From: Cryptomeria japonica
Lineage: Eukaryota; Streptophyta; Pinopsida; Cupressales; Cupressaceae
NCBI RefSeq assembly: GCF_030272615.1
Contig: NC_081414.1
Location: forward strand, 304,810,164-304,874,163
Direction: 5' to 3'
Length of the DNA stretch: 64,000 nt
This document shows positions 14,291-25,733 of this stretch, piece by piece. Within the stretch, counting starts at the first letter, position 1. Each line of letters begins with the position of its first letter. A program made the position numbers and the translations under genes. The notes beneath the pieces were generated by a model. It was given only the letters and a program-made list of their open reading frames with translations, searched no databases and was not told where the DNA came from.

Positions 14291-15451
14291 ATGGATTTGA
14301 AATTTATATCCTGGAATGTGTGGGAACATGAATCTCCCAACAAGAAGTATGTGGTAAATGATTATTCAACCAACATAGGAATATTGACATCATGATGCTT
14401 TAGGAAGTTAAAGTTGTTAGCTTCACATTGGAAGCGAATCTTAGATATATTTGGAAAGATTCTCTACAGTTTACTACCAATCATGAAAAGGGTAAAGGGG
14501 GCTCTACTATCTTAATCAAGAGTAGATGGGGGAAGAATATCTTTGATCGTGGAAACTCCCCTTGTTACAAGGCAGTGTGGATCATTTTTAATATCTAGGA
14601 TACTAAAGTTGGTATATGCTCTCTCTACGCTTCCAACGATTATAGGGAAAGAACTGTTATGCGGAAATGACTGTGTACCCTCCTTGATATACCTTGGATC
14701 GTTGGGGGAGACTTCAACATGGTAGAACATCCAAAGGACATGATAAGTGGCTTGATCCTAGAATGGAAAAGTGTGGAAAGAGTGCATTGGGAAAGGATGA
14801 AGAGTAAGATCAGACTGTTTGACCCTCTTGAAGGGCTAAAGAAGGAGTTTAAAGGTATATGGTATACATGGTGCAATTTTCAACAAGGGAAGAAATTTTT
14901 TTATGGTAGGTTGGATAGGTTCTATGGTAACTAGGGTTTTTTCTCATTCCAACAACAAGAAGGTGGAATTATAGTGAAAGTTTGTCCATTTACCCTATCT
15001 AATCATCACCTGATAATTTCTCAAATTGTTTTAAATAGCACTATTGCCCCATCCCCTATGAAGAGGGAAATATTTCCCCTTGATACCAGTCTGTTAGATG
15101 ATCAAGATGTTAGAACTACTATCTACATGGTTAGAAAAATTAACAAATGGGACAACCACACCAGTTCTGCCATTGATAAATGGATTAGGAATGTTTAGGG
15201 TTGGAAGATTCTCCTACAAATAGTTGGCAGGAAGAAAGCTAAAGATGAGAGGAAGATGGAGAATATTTTAGTTGGCAATTTGCAATAAGTGGAGGCACAG
15301 ATTCAAGACAACCCTAATAATTCAATTCTATCACATAATCTTTCTCATGCCTACAATTTGTTGAGAAAGTGGCATAACCATAAAACTCAAGGAATCAAGT
15401 TAGATCTAGGATTAACTAGTTGTAGCATGATGATAAAGGTTCTAAGTTTTT
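14291..15451 (+). pseudogene. LINE-1 ORF2, endonuclease half
   Basis: It starts at ATG 14291 (MDLKFISWNVW), the usual beginning of a LINE apurinic/apyrimidinic-type endonuclease. Further on, in shifted frames, come GKGGSTILIKSRWGKNIF, WIVGGDFNMVEHP (about 14700-14730, with the catalytic Asp of GDFN kept), GIWYTWCN, RLDRFY, and SNHHLIISQI (about 15000) where an SDH motif is expected; the loss of Asp suggests an inactive nuclease. The region then runs to the LINE-2 insertion point in the linker before RT. Several stops and frameshifts are present. Confidence 0.8.
15435..15451 (+). repeat. LINE-2 target-site duplication, left copy
   Basis: AAAGGTTCTAAGTTTTT at 15435-15451 is repeated exactly at 19802-19818, bracketing LINE-2. 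Poly-A overlap makes the first bases ambiguous. Confidence 0.85.
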
Positions 15452-15479
15452 TTGAAAAGGAGAAATGGCATGCATGTAG

Positions 15480-15830
15480 AAGCTCGCAGACGATCGAGCT
15501 AGGGTTTTGATACCCTAGCTCGTGTAGTTCTACAGGTGTGTTGATAGGGGGAGGGAAGTGCAGGCGTGGCGGGGGTTAGCAAGGGGAGTAGAGGTTGGGC
15601 AGGGTGCGGCTGAGGGTGTGGAGAGAGGATCGGGGGGCTTCGAGTGGAGCCTTGGTTGTGAGCAGTTGGGCTTCTGGTGTGCGAGGAGCCGTGGGTTTTC
15701 TGGGGGGCAGGGGCTTCGGCTGGTTCATGTTTTTGGTGGCGCTTGGGAGGGGTGGGGTCATGGGTGTCGTGCCTTCATGAGGGGCCCTTTGGGGGTGTGG
15801 GTCTTTCTTACCCTTGTATCATTTTATTTT
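15480..15830 (+). other. G-rich 5' leader of LINE-2
   Basis: A markedly G-rich, C-poorer plus strand in an AT-rich neighbourhood, with a four-run quadruplex motif at 15745-15764. Several overlapping open frames here are by-products of the base composition. It probably represents the LINE promoter/5' UTR, since plant L1 elements carry internal promoters. Confidence 0.55.
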
Positions 15831-15929
15831 TTTTGAATCCCAATGGCAAGTATTGGTGGTGAGGCTTCGTAGGTTCCTCCTGCCATGGATTTTCGCATTG
15901 CGGTGGGCTAAAAAACCCCACTCCAAAGT

Positions 15930-17266
15930 ATGAAGACTTTTAATAATAACCTTTTCTCATCTAAATCAAGATTGAGGAGTGTTGGTAGTTCTCACTTAAT
16001 GAAGATTAATGGTTGCCTGGAGAGATGCAGTGAGAGGCCGGAGCTGGTTATTCCTCCCGAATTGATAGCTAAGGACGTTGAGTACTTTTCAAAACGCTCG
16101 CTATACTACAAGTTTTTGGGAATGAGGGTTTCTCTGCAGTTCTTGGAAAACTAGGTGTAGAGGACTTGGGCTACAGAAGGGGAAATGGAGATTATGTTGC
16201 TGGCAAACAACTATTTCATGGTTACTTTCAATTGCATGGAGGAGCGCAATAGGGTCTTTGAAGGGGGCTCATATTTTTACAACCAGGTGGGGTTGTTCAT
16301 CAAACCTTGGCATGTGGGGTTTAACCCCTCGGAGGAGCTCCCAAATAGGGTTCTTGTGTGGGTTCGGTTACCACGTTTTCTTATGGAATGTTGTCGAGAG
16401 GATGTGCTACGGTTGCTGGCCGGACTGCTAGGGAAGCCAGTGGGATCTTCATTGCAAACCCTAGGGAGAAAGGTAATGACCTTTGCACCTATCTGTGTTG
16501 AAATTGATCTTAGTAAACCTTTGCCAGATGCTATAGATATGTGTGTGGGCTCTTACTCATGGGTTCAGCAGCTAGATTATGAGACTTTACCTTTTCGATG
16601 TCGTCTTTGTCATGAGTATGGTCATTTACAACGTAAGTGCCCTAGATATAAACCGGTGGTGCGCCAACCTCAACAGCCGGCCCAGAGTCAAGATAGGGTT
16701 GATAAAGGAAAAGCTACTATGTCGGCTGAGGTAGTGGGTGCTAATGATTTTGTCTCAGTTAAGACAAGGAACAGGAATCGACGACAAAAGAGGTCCTTAT
16801 AGGAGAGACAGGAGGAGCACACCTTTAACAGATTTGAGGTCTTAGATGACCTTAGCCAACAGGAAGTGAACCCAGGGTTAACTCCATTGGACCAAGGTGC
16901 TTCGAGAGGGTCCAGAAAGAGTAATTGATGATTTTACCCAGGCCCTGCAAGTGATTGGAAGTCAGCAAATGGAGATGGATCAAATAGTTAGGGTCAGTTG
17001 GGTCTCAATCCTAGTTCGGAGGTGAATTTGGTAGGGGGGAGGGATCTCCGATAGCCCTGAAATTGGAACCGGCTAGGGCTAAAAGTAATAAATCTTCCAT
17101 TCACCTGGGTCTGCATCAGAAAGATATTAAGAAAAGTGCTACGGAGAAGAACTCAAAGGCTGGCAGAAAGAAGGATTCGGATAAAATCAAATTGATGGGA
17201 GATAATTTGGTTGAGTCAGGGTCAGTAAAGACTTTGGATTCTCACTTTTCCAATCCTCCTAAATGA
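15930..17266 (+). pseudogene. LINE-2 ORF1 (DUF4283-like plus CCHC knuckle)
   Basis: One frame runs from ATG 15930 to about 16926, broken by TAG at 16152-16154 and 16158-16160 and by TAG near 16800. It carries a DUF4283-type RNA-binding region (NNYFMVTFNCMEERNRVF, then VLVWVRLPRFLMECC, then KPVGSSLQTLGRKVMTFAPI) and a zinc knuckle, CRLCHEYGHLQRKC (16599-16640, CX2CX4HX4C intact). A frameshift then leads to a Lys/Ser-rich tail (17063-17266) ending in a TGA that overlaps the ORF2 start codon. This is the usual ORF1 chaperone of plant LINEs. Confidence 0.85.
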
Positions 17267-18050
17267 TTGTACTCTCATGGAATGTAAGGGGCTTGAATAG
17301 TGGCCCTAGACATAAAGTTGTTTGGGATTTGATTAGGAATCATTCTCTTGATGTCCTGTTCTTGCCAGAGACTAAACTCTCAGTGGAGCATGATGGGTTT
17401 GGTGCCGAAGCTCTGGGGGTGAGGTGAGTGTCAGTGTATTGGGGCAGTTGGTTCCTCTGGAGGGGTGGCTTGTCTTTGGAACCCCTCAAGGATTCACCCA
17501 GTCTGGTGGGTGGCTTCCAGATCTTTGTTATGTGGGGTCGCCTCTAGTCTTGAGACCAGAGATCTTATTTTGTTTACCAATATCTATGCCCCTACCAACC
17601 TCAGGGAAAGTAGAACTTATGGTCTCATATTTCTGGCATGTGAAGGCTGATCCCTTTTCATCCTTGGATTATGGCAGGACATTTTAATGCTATCTTGGAG
17701 TTGAGTGAGAAGAAGGGGGGTGTCATGCGGTTGGAGCCTTCTTCTCTCCTTTTTCAAGATAGTATTTCATCCCTGCATCTTGTTGACATCAAGCCTAGTA
17801 ATGGTTTGCTCACTTGGAACAATAGGAGGGTGGGGGAGTGTTGGATTGCAAATAGTCTATATCTATTTTTGGTTTCCAATTTTTGGGTTGGTGGGGGGTG
17901 GTCCACTAGTTCGGAGATTCTTGACTGGAGAGGGTCAGACCACTGGCCTATCAAGCTGGCTTCTTCTTTTGCTCGGGTTTCTCGTTCTCCTTCATTCAAA
18001 TTCTAACTTATGTGGCTTCGGGACCTTGCTTTGCTAGCTCTTGTTGACAA
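17263..18050 (+). pseudogene. LINE-2 ORF2 endonuclease domain
   Basis: ATG 17263 begins MIVLSWNVRGLNSGPRHK, the canonical start of plant LINE endonucleases, followed by LDVLFLPETKLS. Later pieces include MAGHFNAILELSEKKGG (about 17671; GDFN replaced by GHFN, losing a catalytic Asp), GLLTWNNRR and GSDHWPIKLA (about 17925-17955, catalytic SDH kept). Frameshifts and stops break the frame. It ends at SPSFKF near 18003, then LMWLRD, and the expected RT never follows. Confidence 0.85.
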
Positions 18051-19655
18051 CCCTATCCTCAAGCAGGATCATGGCTAGGCTAAGATTTTGGCTTACAAAT
18101 ATATGCAGAGGATCCCAGTGCAGGAGGTCTCAAGATATCCACTTGAGGGAAAAGGCTCTACGATTTGGTACACTCTCAAGAAGGGGGCCTCTCTCATTAA
18201 GGAAGGTCTCTTTTGGATTTGCAGGAGGGGGGAAGAGGTCCTTTTTTGGAATGACTCTTGGGATGGGTACCCCCCCATCCTTGATCAGTTTCCTAATCTT
18301 GGGAACCTTAGCCAAAGGTTTTTGGAGGCAGGGTGGTCAAGGGTGAGCGACTTCAAGGTTGTTTATAGGTGTGGGCGGCTGGAGTTGGAGTGGTAGAAGG
18401 ATCCTAATTAGTGGCCGATTGCAGGGATGGAGGAAGAGTGTGCGGAGTTGCATGGCATTCTGGTGAGTAGACACTGTAGTGGAATCAAGGGTCGGGATGG
18501 ACTTGCCTGGTCTTCGAATCCTAAGGGTGTCTTTACTGTAGCTAGTGGTTACTGGGTTCTACTGAACTGAAGATTGGAGGAGAGAGAGGTGCACTGGTGG
18601 AAATAGGTTTGGAAAAATTCTTCTTGGCTGAAGTGCAATTGCTTCGCTTGGACTCTAGCTTGGAATAGATGCCTAACCTGGGATAATATTCGCAAGCGGG
18701 GATTCTTGGGGCCTTCGATGTGTGCTTTGTGTGGTAATGGGGAGGAAGATTACTCACATCTTTTCTTCAGATGTCCCTTCTCTATGCTTATTTGGCATTA
18801 CTGGTGGGGGTGTGGAAGCATCCTTGTGTTCACGCAGATTCTCTAGTGGAGTTTTGGAGCAGTTTGGGTAGACCTCCTATCTCATCCTCCTTCCTCCACA
18901 CAGTTTGGTATGTTGGGCCCATTTTCATACTCTGGCATATCTGGCTTGAGGGGAACAGAAGGATCTTTCATGAGGCTAGATTGTTAGTGCAACAAGTTTG
19001 GAATAGAATTATGGATATGATTCATGAGATGGTGGAAGCCAAATGTGATGTGAATTTTCCTTTGGATAGAGATGAGGCGGATATTGTGAGTAGGTTTGGC
19101 TAGCAGGAGTTGTCTCTCGTCTCTGCTTGTGTCAGAAGAGGTAGAGGCGCTATGAAGAAGGTCCAAAGGGTGGGAAGGTGGAGACCCCCTCAGGATGAGT
19201 TTATCAAGATTAACACTGATGGCTCCTCCAGGGGTAACCCAGGCCCTACAGGGGTTGGTGGTGTAGGTAGGAACTGTATGGGGGAGGTGGTTTTTTAATT
19301 TTTGGTGCATAAAGGGAGGCAATCTAATAATTTTATGGAGGGACTTGCTATTCTCTATGCCCTAGAGCGGACTTGGGAGTTGGGTAGAAGGAAGGTTATC
19401 TATGAATCAGATTCACAAATTATTGTTAATTTGTTGATAGAGAAGAAGGTGAGTGGGATTCATTGGCAGCTGGCAGGGATTGTTCAGCAGATTCTTCAAA
19501 TTAGTTCTTTAATGGAGCAGGTGTCTTTCATCCACATTCCTCGTGAATGGAATAGAGCAACTGATTGTTTGGCTAAGTGGGCTTCAGAACATGACAGTGA
19601 TTGGAAAATTGAAGGATGGGAGCATCTCTCCCTGGACTACTGTCAGGACTTGTAG
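18051..19655 (+). pseudogene. LINE-2 ORF2 C-terminal part: connector, zf-RVT-like, RNase H
   Basis: After the deletion, KILAYKYMQRIPVQE and GSTIWYTLKKGASLIKEG (18085-18400) match the segment that normally follows RT. Next are a zinc-binding region with FLGPSMCALCGNGEE and YSHLFFRC (about 18700-18780), WLEGNRRIFHEA, and an RNase H domain: KINTDGSSRGNPGPTGVGG (19205-19265), then ALERTWELGRRKVIYESDSQ, then FIHIPREWNRATDCLAKWA, ending at TAG 19653-19655. One in-frame stop (near 19298) splits the RNase H. The acidic residues of the D/E/D core are visible. Confidence 0.88.
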
Positions 19656-19801
19656 AAGATTCTTGCTGAGGACATGGATAGTTATGATGTTGGTTGATCT
19701 TGGACTAGGCCTGAGGCTCTTTTTTGGGGCCCCGGGGCTTTGGCCCTCCTTGTAATTTTTGTGTTTGTGTTTCAATAAAGTTTTAACCCCTTTTATTCAA
19801 A
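19656..19801 (+). other. LINE-2 3' UTR and tail
   Basis: A 3' untranslated region with a polyadenylation signal, AATAAA at about 19773-19778, ending in a short A-run directly at the right copy of the target duplication (19802-19818). Confidence 0.7.
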
Positions 19802-19818
19802 AAAGGTTCTAAGTTTTT

Positions 19819-21310
19819 ATTTAACTTATTGAGATAGAAGGAACATAAAGAAAGGATAAACAAGACCTGGGAAGATGGCAGAGAAATGGTAGATAATTAA
19901 GATATTAAACTTGCCTTTAGTCAGTTCTATAAAAGACTATTCTCCTAGGAAGGCGACTCCTGAGCATGTCTCCTTTCTAGGAAAAAATGTATGACCCTCA
20001 TCCCAAACAAGATATTAGAGGGAGAAGCTAACTCTCTTAGGAAGCCCATCTCACTTGAAGAAATCTACAAAGCTATTAAAGCTATGAGTAATGGCAAGGC
20101 CCCTGGCTTGGATAGACTACCTATTGAGATCTACAAAAGATTCATAGAATGGATTAGCCTAGATCTTCTACAACTATATGAGGAGGCGTTGGCCAAAGGC
20201 TCCCTAGGGACCAAAATCAACAAAGGGGTGATTAAACTTCTTCCTAAACATGGGACTAAATCCTTAATTAAGAATTGGAGGCCAATTACATTACTGAATA
20301 TCTCTTACAAGATTCTTGTGAAGATCATTTCCCTCATGTTAGTGGACATTCTTCCTAGTTTTGTAAGTAACACTCAGACAAGATTTATCAAGGGAAGATA
20401 TATTCTTGAAAACCTTATCACAAGTTGGGAAGCTATGAATTGGGCCAATGTTACTAATTAGAATGCTACTATGTTTCTAATAGACTTTGAAAAGGCTTAT
20501 GATAGGGTAGAGTGGAGTTTCCTCATTATGATGTTGGAGGCCTTTGGCTTCCCTAATGAATTTTGTCAAATGGTTAAGGTGTTGCTTAAAGATGCTTCAA
20601 TTCAGTTAGAGGTTAATGGTTCCCCTACACAACCCCTTCAATTAGGGAGGTACATCCGACATGGGTGTCCTCTTGCTCCTACTCTCTTTGTTATTACTTT
20701 TGATGCATTATTTTATATTTTTAGAGATTCTACCTTTTCTCCTAGGGTTAAAGGAATTTCTCTTACCAATGGTGAAGACTTAATCAACATACAATTTGTG
20801 GATGATACTTCCCTGTTCCTGGAAATTCAAGAAGGTAGAATGGACTCATTAATGTTAAAACTTGATTTGCTCTATGAAGCCTCGGGGGCTAAGATTTCAA
20901 AAGAAAAATCCACCCTTCTTGGTTGGGTAGAGACCCCCCTTGCATGGCTCAGTAAGCATAACTTTCAATGGGGAGGCCCATCCAAGTAGGTTAAGTACCT
21001 GGACATTCCCTTTTCGGTCAACCCATGTCTAAAGGACATGTGGCTCTGGATCAAAGGTAAGTTGGAGAGTAAATTAGCAATACTTATCACTTGCCGGTAG
21101 AATTCAGGTCTTCCAAAACATCCTCTCTTCCTACAACTTGTATTATGCTTCATTTTGGATTTTTAGTAACTATCAGATTAATGAGATTCAAAAAGCTATC
21201 AGAAATTTCCTGTGGTCTAATAATAAAGGTAATAGGAAATGGCACTCAGTTAAACGGAGTTGGTGTTGTCTCAGTAAGAAGGTGGGAGACTTAGGACTGA
21301 AGGATCTCAA
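19819..21310 (+). pseudogene. LINE-1 ORF2, reverse transcriptase region
   Basis: Downstream of LINE-2 the LINE-1 ORF2 resumes with a linker, then RT: ISLEEIYKAIKAMSNGKAPG (20058 on), GVIKLLPKHG, NWRPITLLNISYKILVKI, then after one TAG (20459-20461) MFLIDFEKAYDRVEWSFL, IRHGCPLAPTLFVITFDALF, and the catalytic box FVDDTSLFLE (20795-20824; both Asp kept, Val in place of the common Ala). GAKISKEKSTLLGW and VKYLDIPF follow. The RT motifs are complete, with few stops, so this is the best preserved part of LINE-1. Confidence 0.92.
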
Positions 21311-22650
21311 ACTTTAGGGAATTGTACTTGTTGCCAAATGCATTCTTCATGCATTAGAGAGTGATGAACCATGGAAGTTGCTTATAAAGAATAATATTAG
21401 GCTTGTTATCCCCAAACAAGCCAAGACCTGGAAAATGCTCTCCTTTAGTGATCTCATTGCTAGTAGCTTCTCTATATCCCCGACTAGATCCAATATCTTC
21501 AGAGCAATCTAGAAGGCTTGGGATGACATTAGCCACCTTATGTCTAACAATGAGATTCTCAATAGTGATAATAAAATATGTGGTGAAAGGTCTATTTGGT
21601 GGAATCTATTCCACAAAGGTAGACCTCTTATCCATATTCAGGGTTGTTCTGTTAGAAGATGGGATATTAATGGTATTTGTTGTTTTAAGGATATCATATA
21701 CAATGGACAACTAATCTCTTGGCTTGAGTTGTGCTAGAAATTTCAATTGGAGGACTTATGCCATGTTGAGGGAAGCCCATCTATGTTTACAACTCCCTAA
21801 GTAGTGTGTTGAAAATCTTGACAACTACCTTTCTTTCACATGGGTAGATGGTTCTCTTCTCATAGGGACTAAGGCTAAGATGATATATGATTATTTGTGT
21901 TGTAATGTTGAGATTGTTTTACACATTAACACTGTTTGGCAGGTAAGCTACTAATAAGGACTGACAGAAGCTCTGTAACAGGTTGTGGGGTAGTAATATT
22001 TCTCATTAAAATGCATTTAAATGACTCTTCATTCTTCATAAACTCACATTTAAAAATAACCAAAGAGACATTGATATTTGTAATATTTGCAGGCTCTCTG
22101 AAACTTTTAAACGTGTTTTTTCTATTGCATATTTGCTAAAGAAGTATGAAATTTAGTTGGGGTCAATTTCTCTTTTGGATTTGTACTTCATGATGTTATT
22201 GCAGGGCATATTCATGGTTTAAAAAGGGATAATAATTTATTTGGAATCTTTTATCTAATGAAATTCTCTGGTTCATTTGGAATAGTAGGAATAAAGATAA
22301 ATTTTAGAGTAGGGAAAGATTGCTTATTGAGTCTCTAAGGAGACTCATTCTTCATAACCTTGATGTGCAAGTCACAGTTGTCATGAGGCTTGCTAAAAGG
22401 AAATTTGAAAGGTTTATTAAGGATGGGACCACCAAGGTGTACAACTTGGAACTCTCCCATAGGTATACCTGGTCCAGATTCAATATGGAGAGAATCCCTT
22501 TTGTCAACACACTACAACTTTCATGAATGAGATCAATGAGGGGAGGAAGATAGAAAGAAAACACGGTGCACAACTAGCAGCTATGGGAGAAACGCTATGG
22601 AATAAGACTGTCATATGGATGGAGGGTCCCCTTGGCTAAATCTTGTGGGT
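21311..22650 (+). pseudogene. LINE-1 ORF2 C-terminal region (no RNase H)
   Basis: Frames carry ILHALESDEPWKLLIKNNIR, ICGERSIWWNLFHKGRPLI, and near 22270-22530 WNSRNKDKF then ESLRRLILHNLDVQV, matching the thumb/connector and the W-x-x-R-N motif that closes plant LINE ORF2 zinc-finger regions. No RNase H follows, unlike LINE-2 and LINE-3, so LINE-1 belongs to a lineage without it or has lost it. Multiple frameshifts. Confidence 0.65.
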
Positions 22651-22990
22651 TGATCTTTAGGCTCTTTGATGCCACTGTTCATCACCTGTTTTGGCTAGTG
22701 TTTTGAGTGGCACTGCATAGTATATAATTTATGGTTCTAGATGTATATGAATAGACTGTACAGGGCCATTTTTGTACATTACTCATGGTCATTTGTATAT
22801 CCTTTTTGTACTTTCCATATGTATGCAAGAACAATATAAACCTGATGTATAAGTTTGTATAGGGGTCAATATACATGTCCTATTAAAGGTAGGTATAGCT
22901 AGATGGTATCTATGACAGATGGTCTTTATATGATGTTGTAATCTACAACAATACTTGTAATGTTCTCCTCTTATATTTAATACCAAAAAA
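22651..22990 (+). other. LINE-1 3' UTR and tail
   Basis: Non-coding sequence ending TTATATTTAATACCAAAAAAA at about 22970-22990, a typical LINE 3' end with a short A-run. Confidence 0.6.
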
Positions 22991-24350
22991 AGGTTGAGGT
23001 TCATTAAAATGTAGGGAAATAAAGCACTTCTTAGTATCTAAGATAAATAGTTAGTCCAATAAATTGAACATTAATTTTATAAATGAGTTAGGTTTGATAA
23101 GTGATAAAGTAAATGAGAAGTTAAAAAATTTGTAACCTTTGTGTTGATGTTTGTTGATTTGATTGTGTCTCAATGATTATATTGATTTCTGATATAATAT
23201 CCTAGCTAAAGGATCCACCATTGATATACTCTTGATGAGGCCTACTTTATTTGTAGATACATATGTATGAAATTTCATACTAAGTGGAATGATTTTGTCG
23301 ACCCTACTATAATTTTATCCTCTACTATTCTAAACAATCAAAATCTATGCACTTGTAAAGGTATTTGCCATCGACATTAGGTGGTGGTGAAAAATGCCTT
23401 AGGGAGTCTATTGCAAGAGGGTTGAAGTATAATTTTCTTTGAACTCTTAGTCAAATCACAAGTTGCTAGTTTCATAAGATTGGAGGGCATAAAATACACA
23501 TAAATATAGTATTCTCATGTTTCTAAATTTTGCTACTCAATAATGTAACCGATATGGTCTTTCTATGCTTTGTGGATGGTTTAATATAATTTGATTATTC
23601 TAGCTAGTATTTTAAGGTCTATCTTTAAATATAAAAAATTATAATCACTAAGTGAAAAGAATGAGTTTATATGTTGATAAAAATGACCTAATGTCATAAA
23701 GATTCGCTTCAAATATATGGAAATGATGTTTGATTTGGAGGACATGATCATAAATACAATTTTGTCTATGAGACAATCACATTTATGGTTTATTCCAAGA
23801 TAAGGAAATAAGTATATATCATAACAAGTCCCTAAGCATTATTTTTTACAAGAATAAAAGCTTATGATTTTTCTAAATTTTATTATCTTATAAGTAAAAT
23901 ATGTCAAAAAAAAAAGTTTAAGAATGACATATCTTAAGACAAGGCCCAAAGTAAATGCAAATTAATTAAAAAATAAAATTATGAACTCTTTTACTCTACA
24001 AATAAAAATCTATAGTTTATTTTTAATAGTAATATGTTATTGTGACAAATATTGTTTTGGCCTCTTGATGATACTTGGTTGTGATTCTATGTTATCCTTT
24101 TTCGTGGTAGTTTGAACTTAGATTATTCATTTTATGATTGAACGCAACTATCGACTTATTTATTCTCTCATGATGTATTTGTTGCAATGCAACTATTTAT
24201 TTGGCATGTTTGATTACTTTAATGTTAATATATAATATTAATAAATGTCTAAGAATGCTACTAAGAATTATTATGATGAGAATATTTGCTTTGATAGGTA
24301 AAAGTATTATGTAAGATAAATTAGGTTTTGGTGCTCAAATATCTTGTCAA
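22991..24350. other. gene-free AT-rich stretch
   Basis: No reading frame or recognisable element is seen. It lies between the LINE-1 tail and the left boundary of the tandem duplication. Confidence 0.5.
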
Positions 24351-24698
24351 TTATCAATTTATGTGGAAATAGCTAATTAATTAATTTAATTAAATAATCA
24401 ATTAATTATAAATAATTATGTTAATTATGTTAAATTATTTATTCAATGGTTAAATTTTTTTTTTTAATTATTTAATTTTTATATAATTTGTAATATTGTT
24501 TAGAAAATAACAAGCTTAATTTTTTTAATTTAGTTGGTTTTAATGTGCGAGTTCATAGTTGAAAAAAATATATATTTATTTTATTTTGGAGGATTAAAGA
24601 TAAATAATTTCTTCATTTTAATTATTGATAAATTTTAAATAATAAAATAATTAACAAGGCTAAAATTTTATCATTTTAGATATTTTATGAGAAGTTCT

Positions 24699-25669
24699 TG
24701 TAAGCATTATGTTATATGTTGTCATTGATGTCAAATCTTGTGGTCCTGTTAGGTCCAAATGTGGTATATTGAGCAGCAGTGGAAGATAGGTATGTATGTG
24801 ATGTCGATGATCATTTGGTGATTTTCCGGAAGATTTGTCTTCTCATAAGATGTGTTGTTGATGTTACTCGGTGCTATTTTTGGGTCTGACTTGAACCAGA
24901 AGTCAAGGTGTTCATCCAGAAGTCAAGGTTGTATAACGATATTTGTATAGCCCATGCATAATATGTTGGGTCCGACATTGGTAATGTATGTAACGTGTTG
25001 ATGTGTTCAATTAAGAACATTGTGATGTGGTCTACTTCTCATTCCTTCCCACCACCAAAATGTTTAGTGTTGGCCTATTTTAGATCTTTGTCTTGGCCAA
25101 CTTAGAAAATTAAGTTTTTCCAGAGACAGTATATGTATGTGTATGATCTGGATGAGTTAGCATGACATTTTTGTGAATGGCCAATTGTGCAGAAGATATG
25201 CAAGATTGAAAGAATCTAGTTGTTGTTGTGAAGTGTGTCGCAGATGGTTACTAGAAGCAGCTTCGGCAATGCAAACTATATTTCAGTGGTGGATTTTCTT
25301 TTCTATCATTCTTTCTTTGACATTGAGCCTTCCTGGGTAGTGAACCCTCTGGTAGTGAGCCTTTCTAGGTAGTGAGCCCTCCTGCAGTGAGCATTTTGGC
25401 ATTGTACTTTGTAAAAATCACCTTAACAGATGTCACCTTAATCGGTGTTTTCTTATTAAGAATTAGCATTCTCCGTGGTTTTTCCCTTCTTGGGTTTTCT
25501 ACGTAAATCTTGGTGTTCATTGTGTCTGATTTACTATGTACATATGCTTTCATGTTTTATCTATCTTGATTAACTACGCTAGTTGTTCCAGATCTGTGGA
25601 TAAAGTTTAAAGAAGATTTTAGTTGTCAATTGATTTATCCCCCCCTCTCAGTTGCCCAGATATTCAACA
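24699..25669 (+). repeat. copia-1 5' LTR (971 bp)
   Basis: It begins TGTAAGCATTATG and ends ATTCAACA two bases before the primer site. Its first 150 bp match the 3' copy at 28949-29100 with about 10-15% difference. A degenerate repeat of GTAGTGARCCYTC lies at about 25325-25395, and a pyrimidine run (CCCCCCCTCTC) precedes the end, as in other copia LTRs of this type. Confidence 0.85.
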
Positions 25670-25671
25670 AT

Positions 25672-25684
25672 TGGTATTAGAGCT
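25672..25684 (+). other. copia-1 primer-binding site (tRNA-iMet)
   Basis: TGGTATTAGAGCT differs by one base from TGGTATCAGAGC, the complement of the plant initiator-Met tRNA segment used by copia elements. It lies two bases after the LTR end. Confidence 0.9.
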
Positions 25685-25733
25685 TTACTTCCTTGATATA
25701 GAGCTTAACCACTTGAGGTAGATCCTAATCCAA

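Larger units (their letters stand above)
15452..19801 (+). mobile_element. LINE-2: non-LTR element nested in LINE-1, RT deleted
   Basis: A 4.35-kb insertion flanked by the 17-bp duplication and ending in TTTTATTCAAAAAA. Contents: a G-rich 5' leader (15480-15830), ORF1 with DUF4283-like region and zinc knuckle (15930-17266), ORF2 endonuclease (17263-18010), then directly the post-RT region, zf-RVT-like domain and RNase H (to 19655), and a 3' UTR with AATAAA (19773-19778). The whole reverse transcriptase domain, about 2 kb, is missing, with the junction near 18045. Confidence 0.9.
13400..22990 (+). mobile_element. LINE-1: plant L1-type non-LTR retrotransposon, interrupted
   Basis: In order: an ORF1-like frame (13591-14280), ORF2 endonuclease start (14291), interruption by LINE-2 (15452-19801), the reverse transcriptase region (from 19819), a C-terminal region without RNase H, and a 3' end with a short A-run (22983-22990). 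Stops and frameshifts occur throughout. The 5' boundary is approximate because no target duplication was identified. Once the insertion is removed, the ORF2 halves on either side join in the expected order. Confidence 0.85.

Noticed and set aside
15558-15862. Several overlapping Gly/Arg/Trp-rich frames
   Set aside because: They arise from the G-rich LINE-2 leader and lack family similarity; ORF1 starts downstream at 15930.
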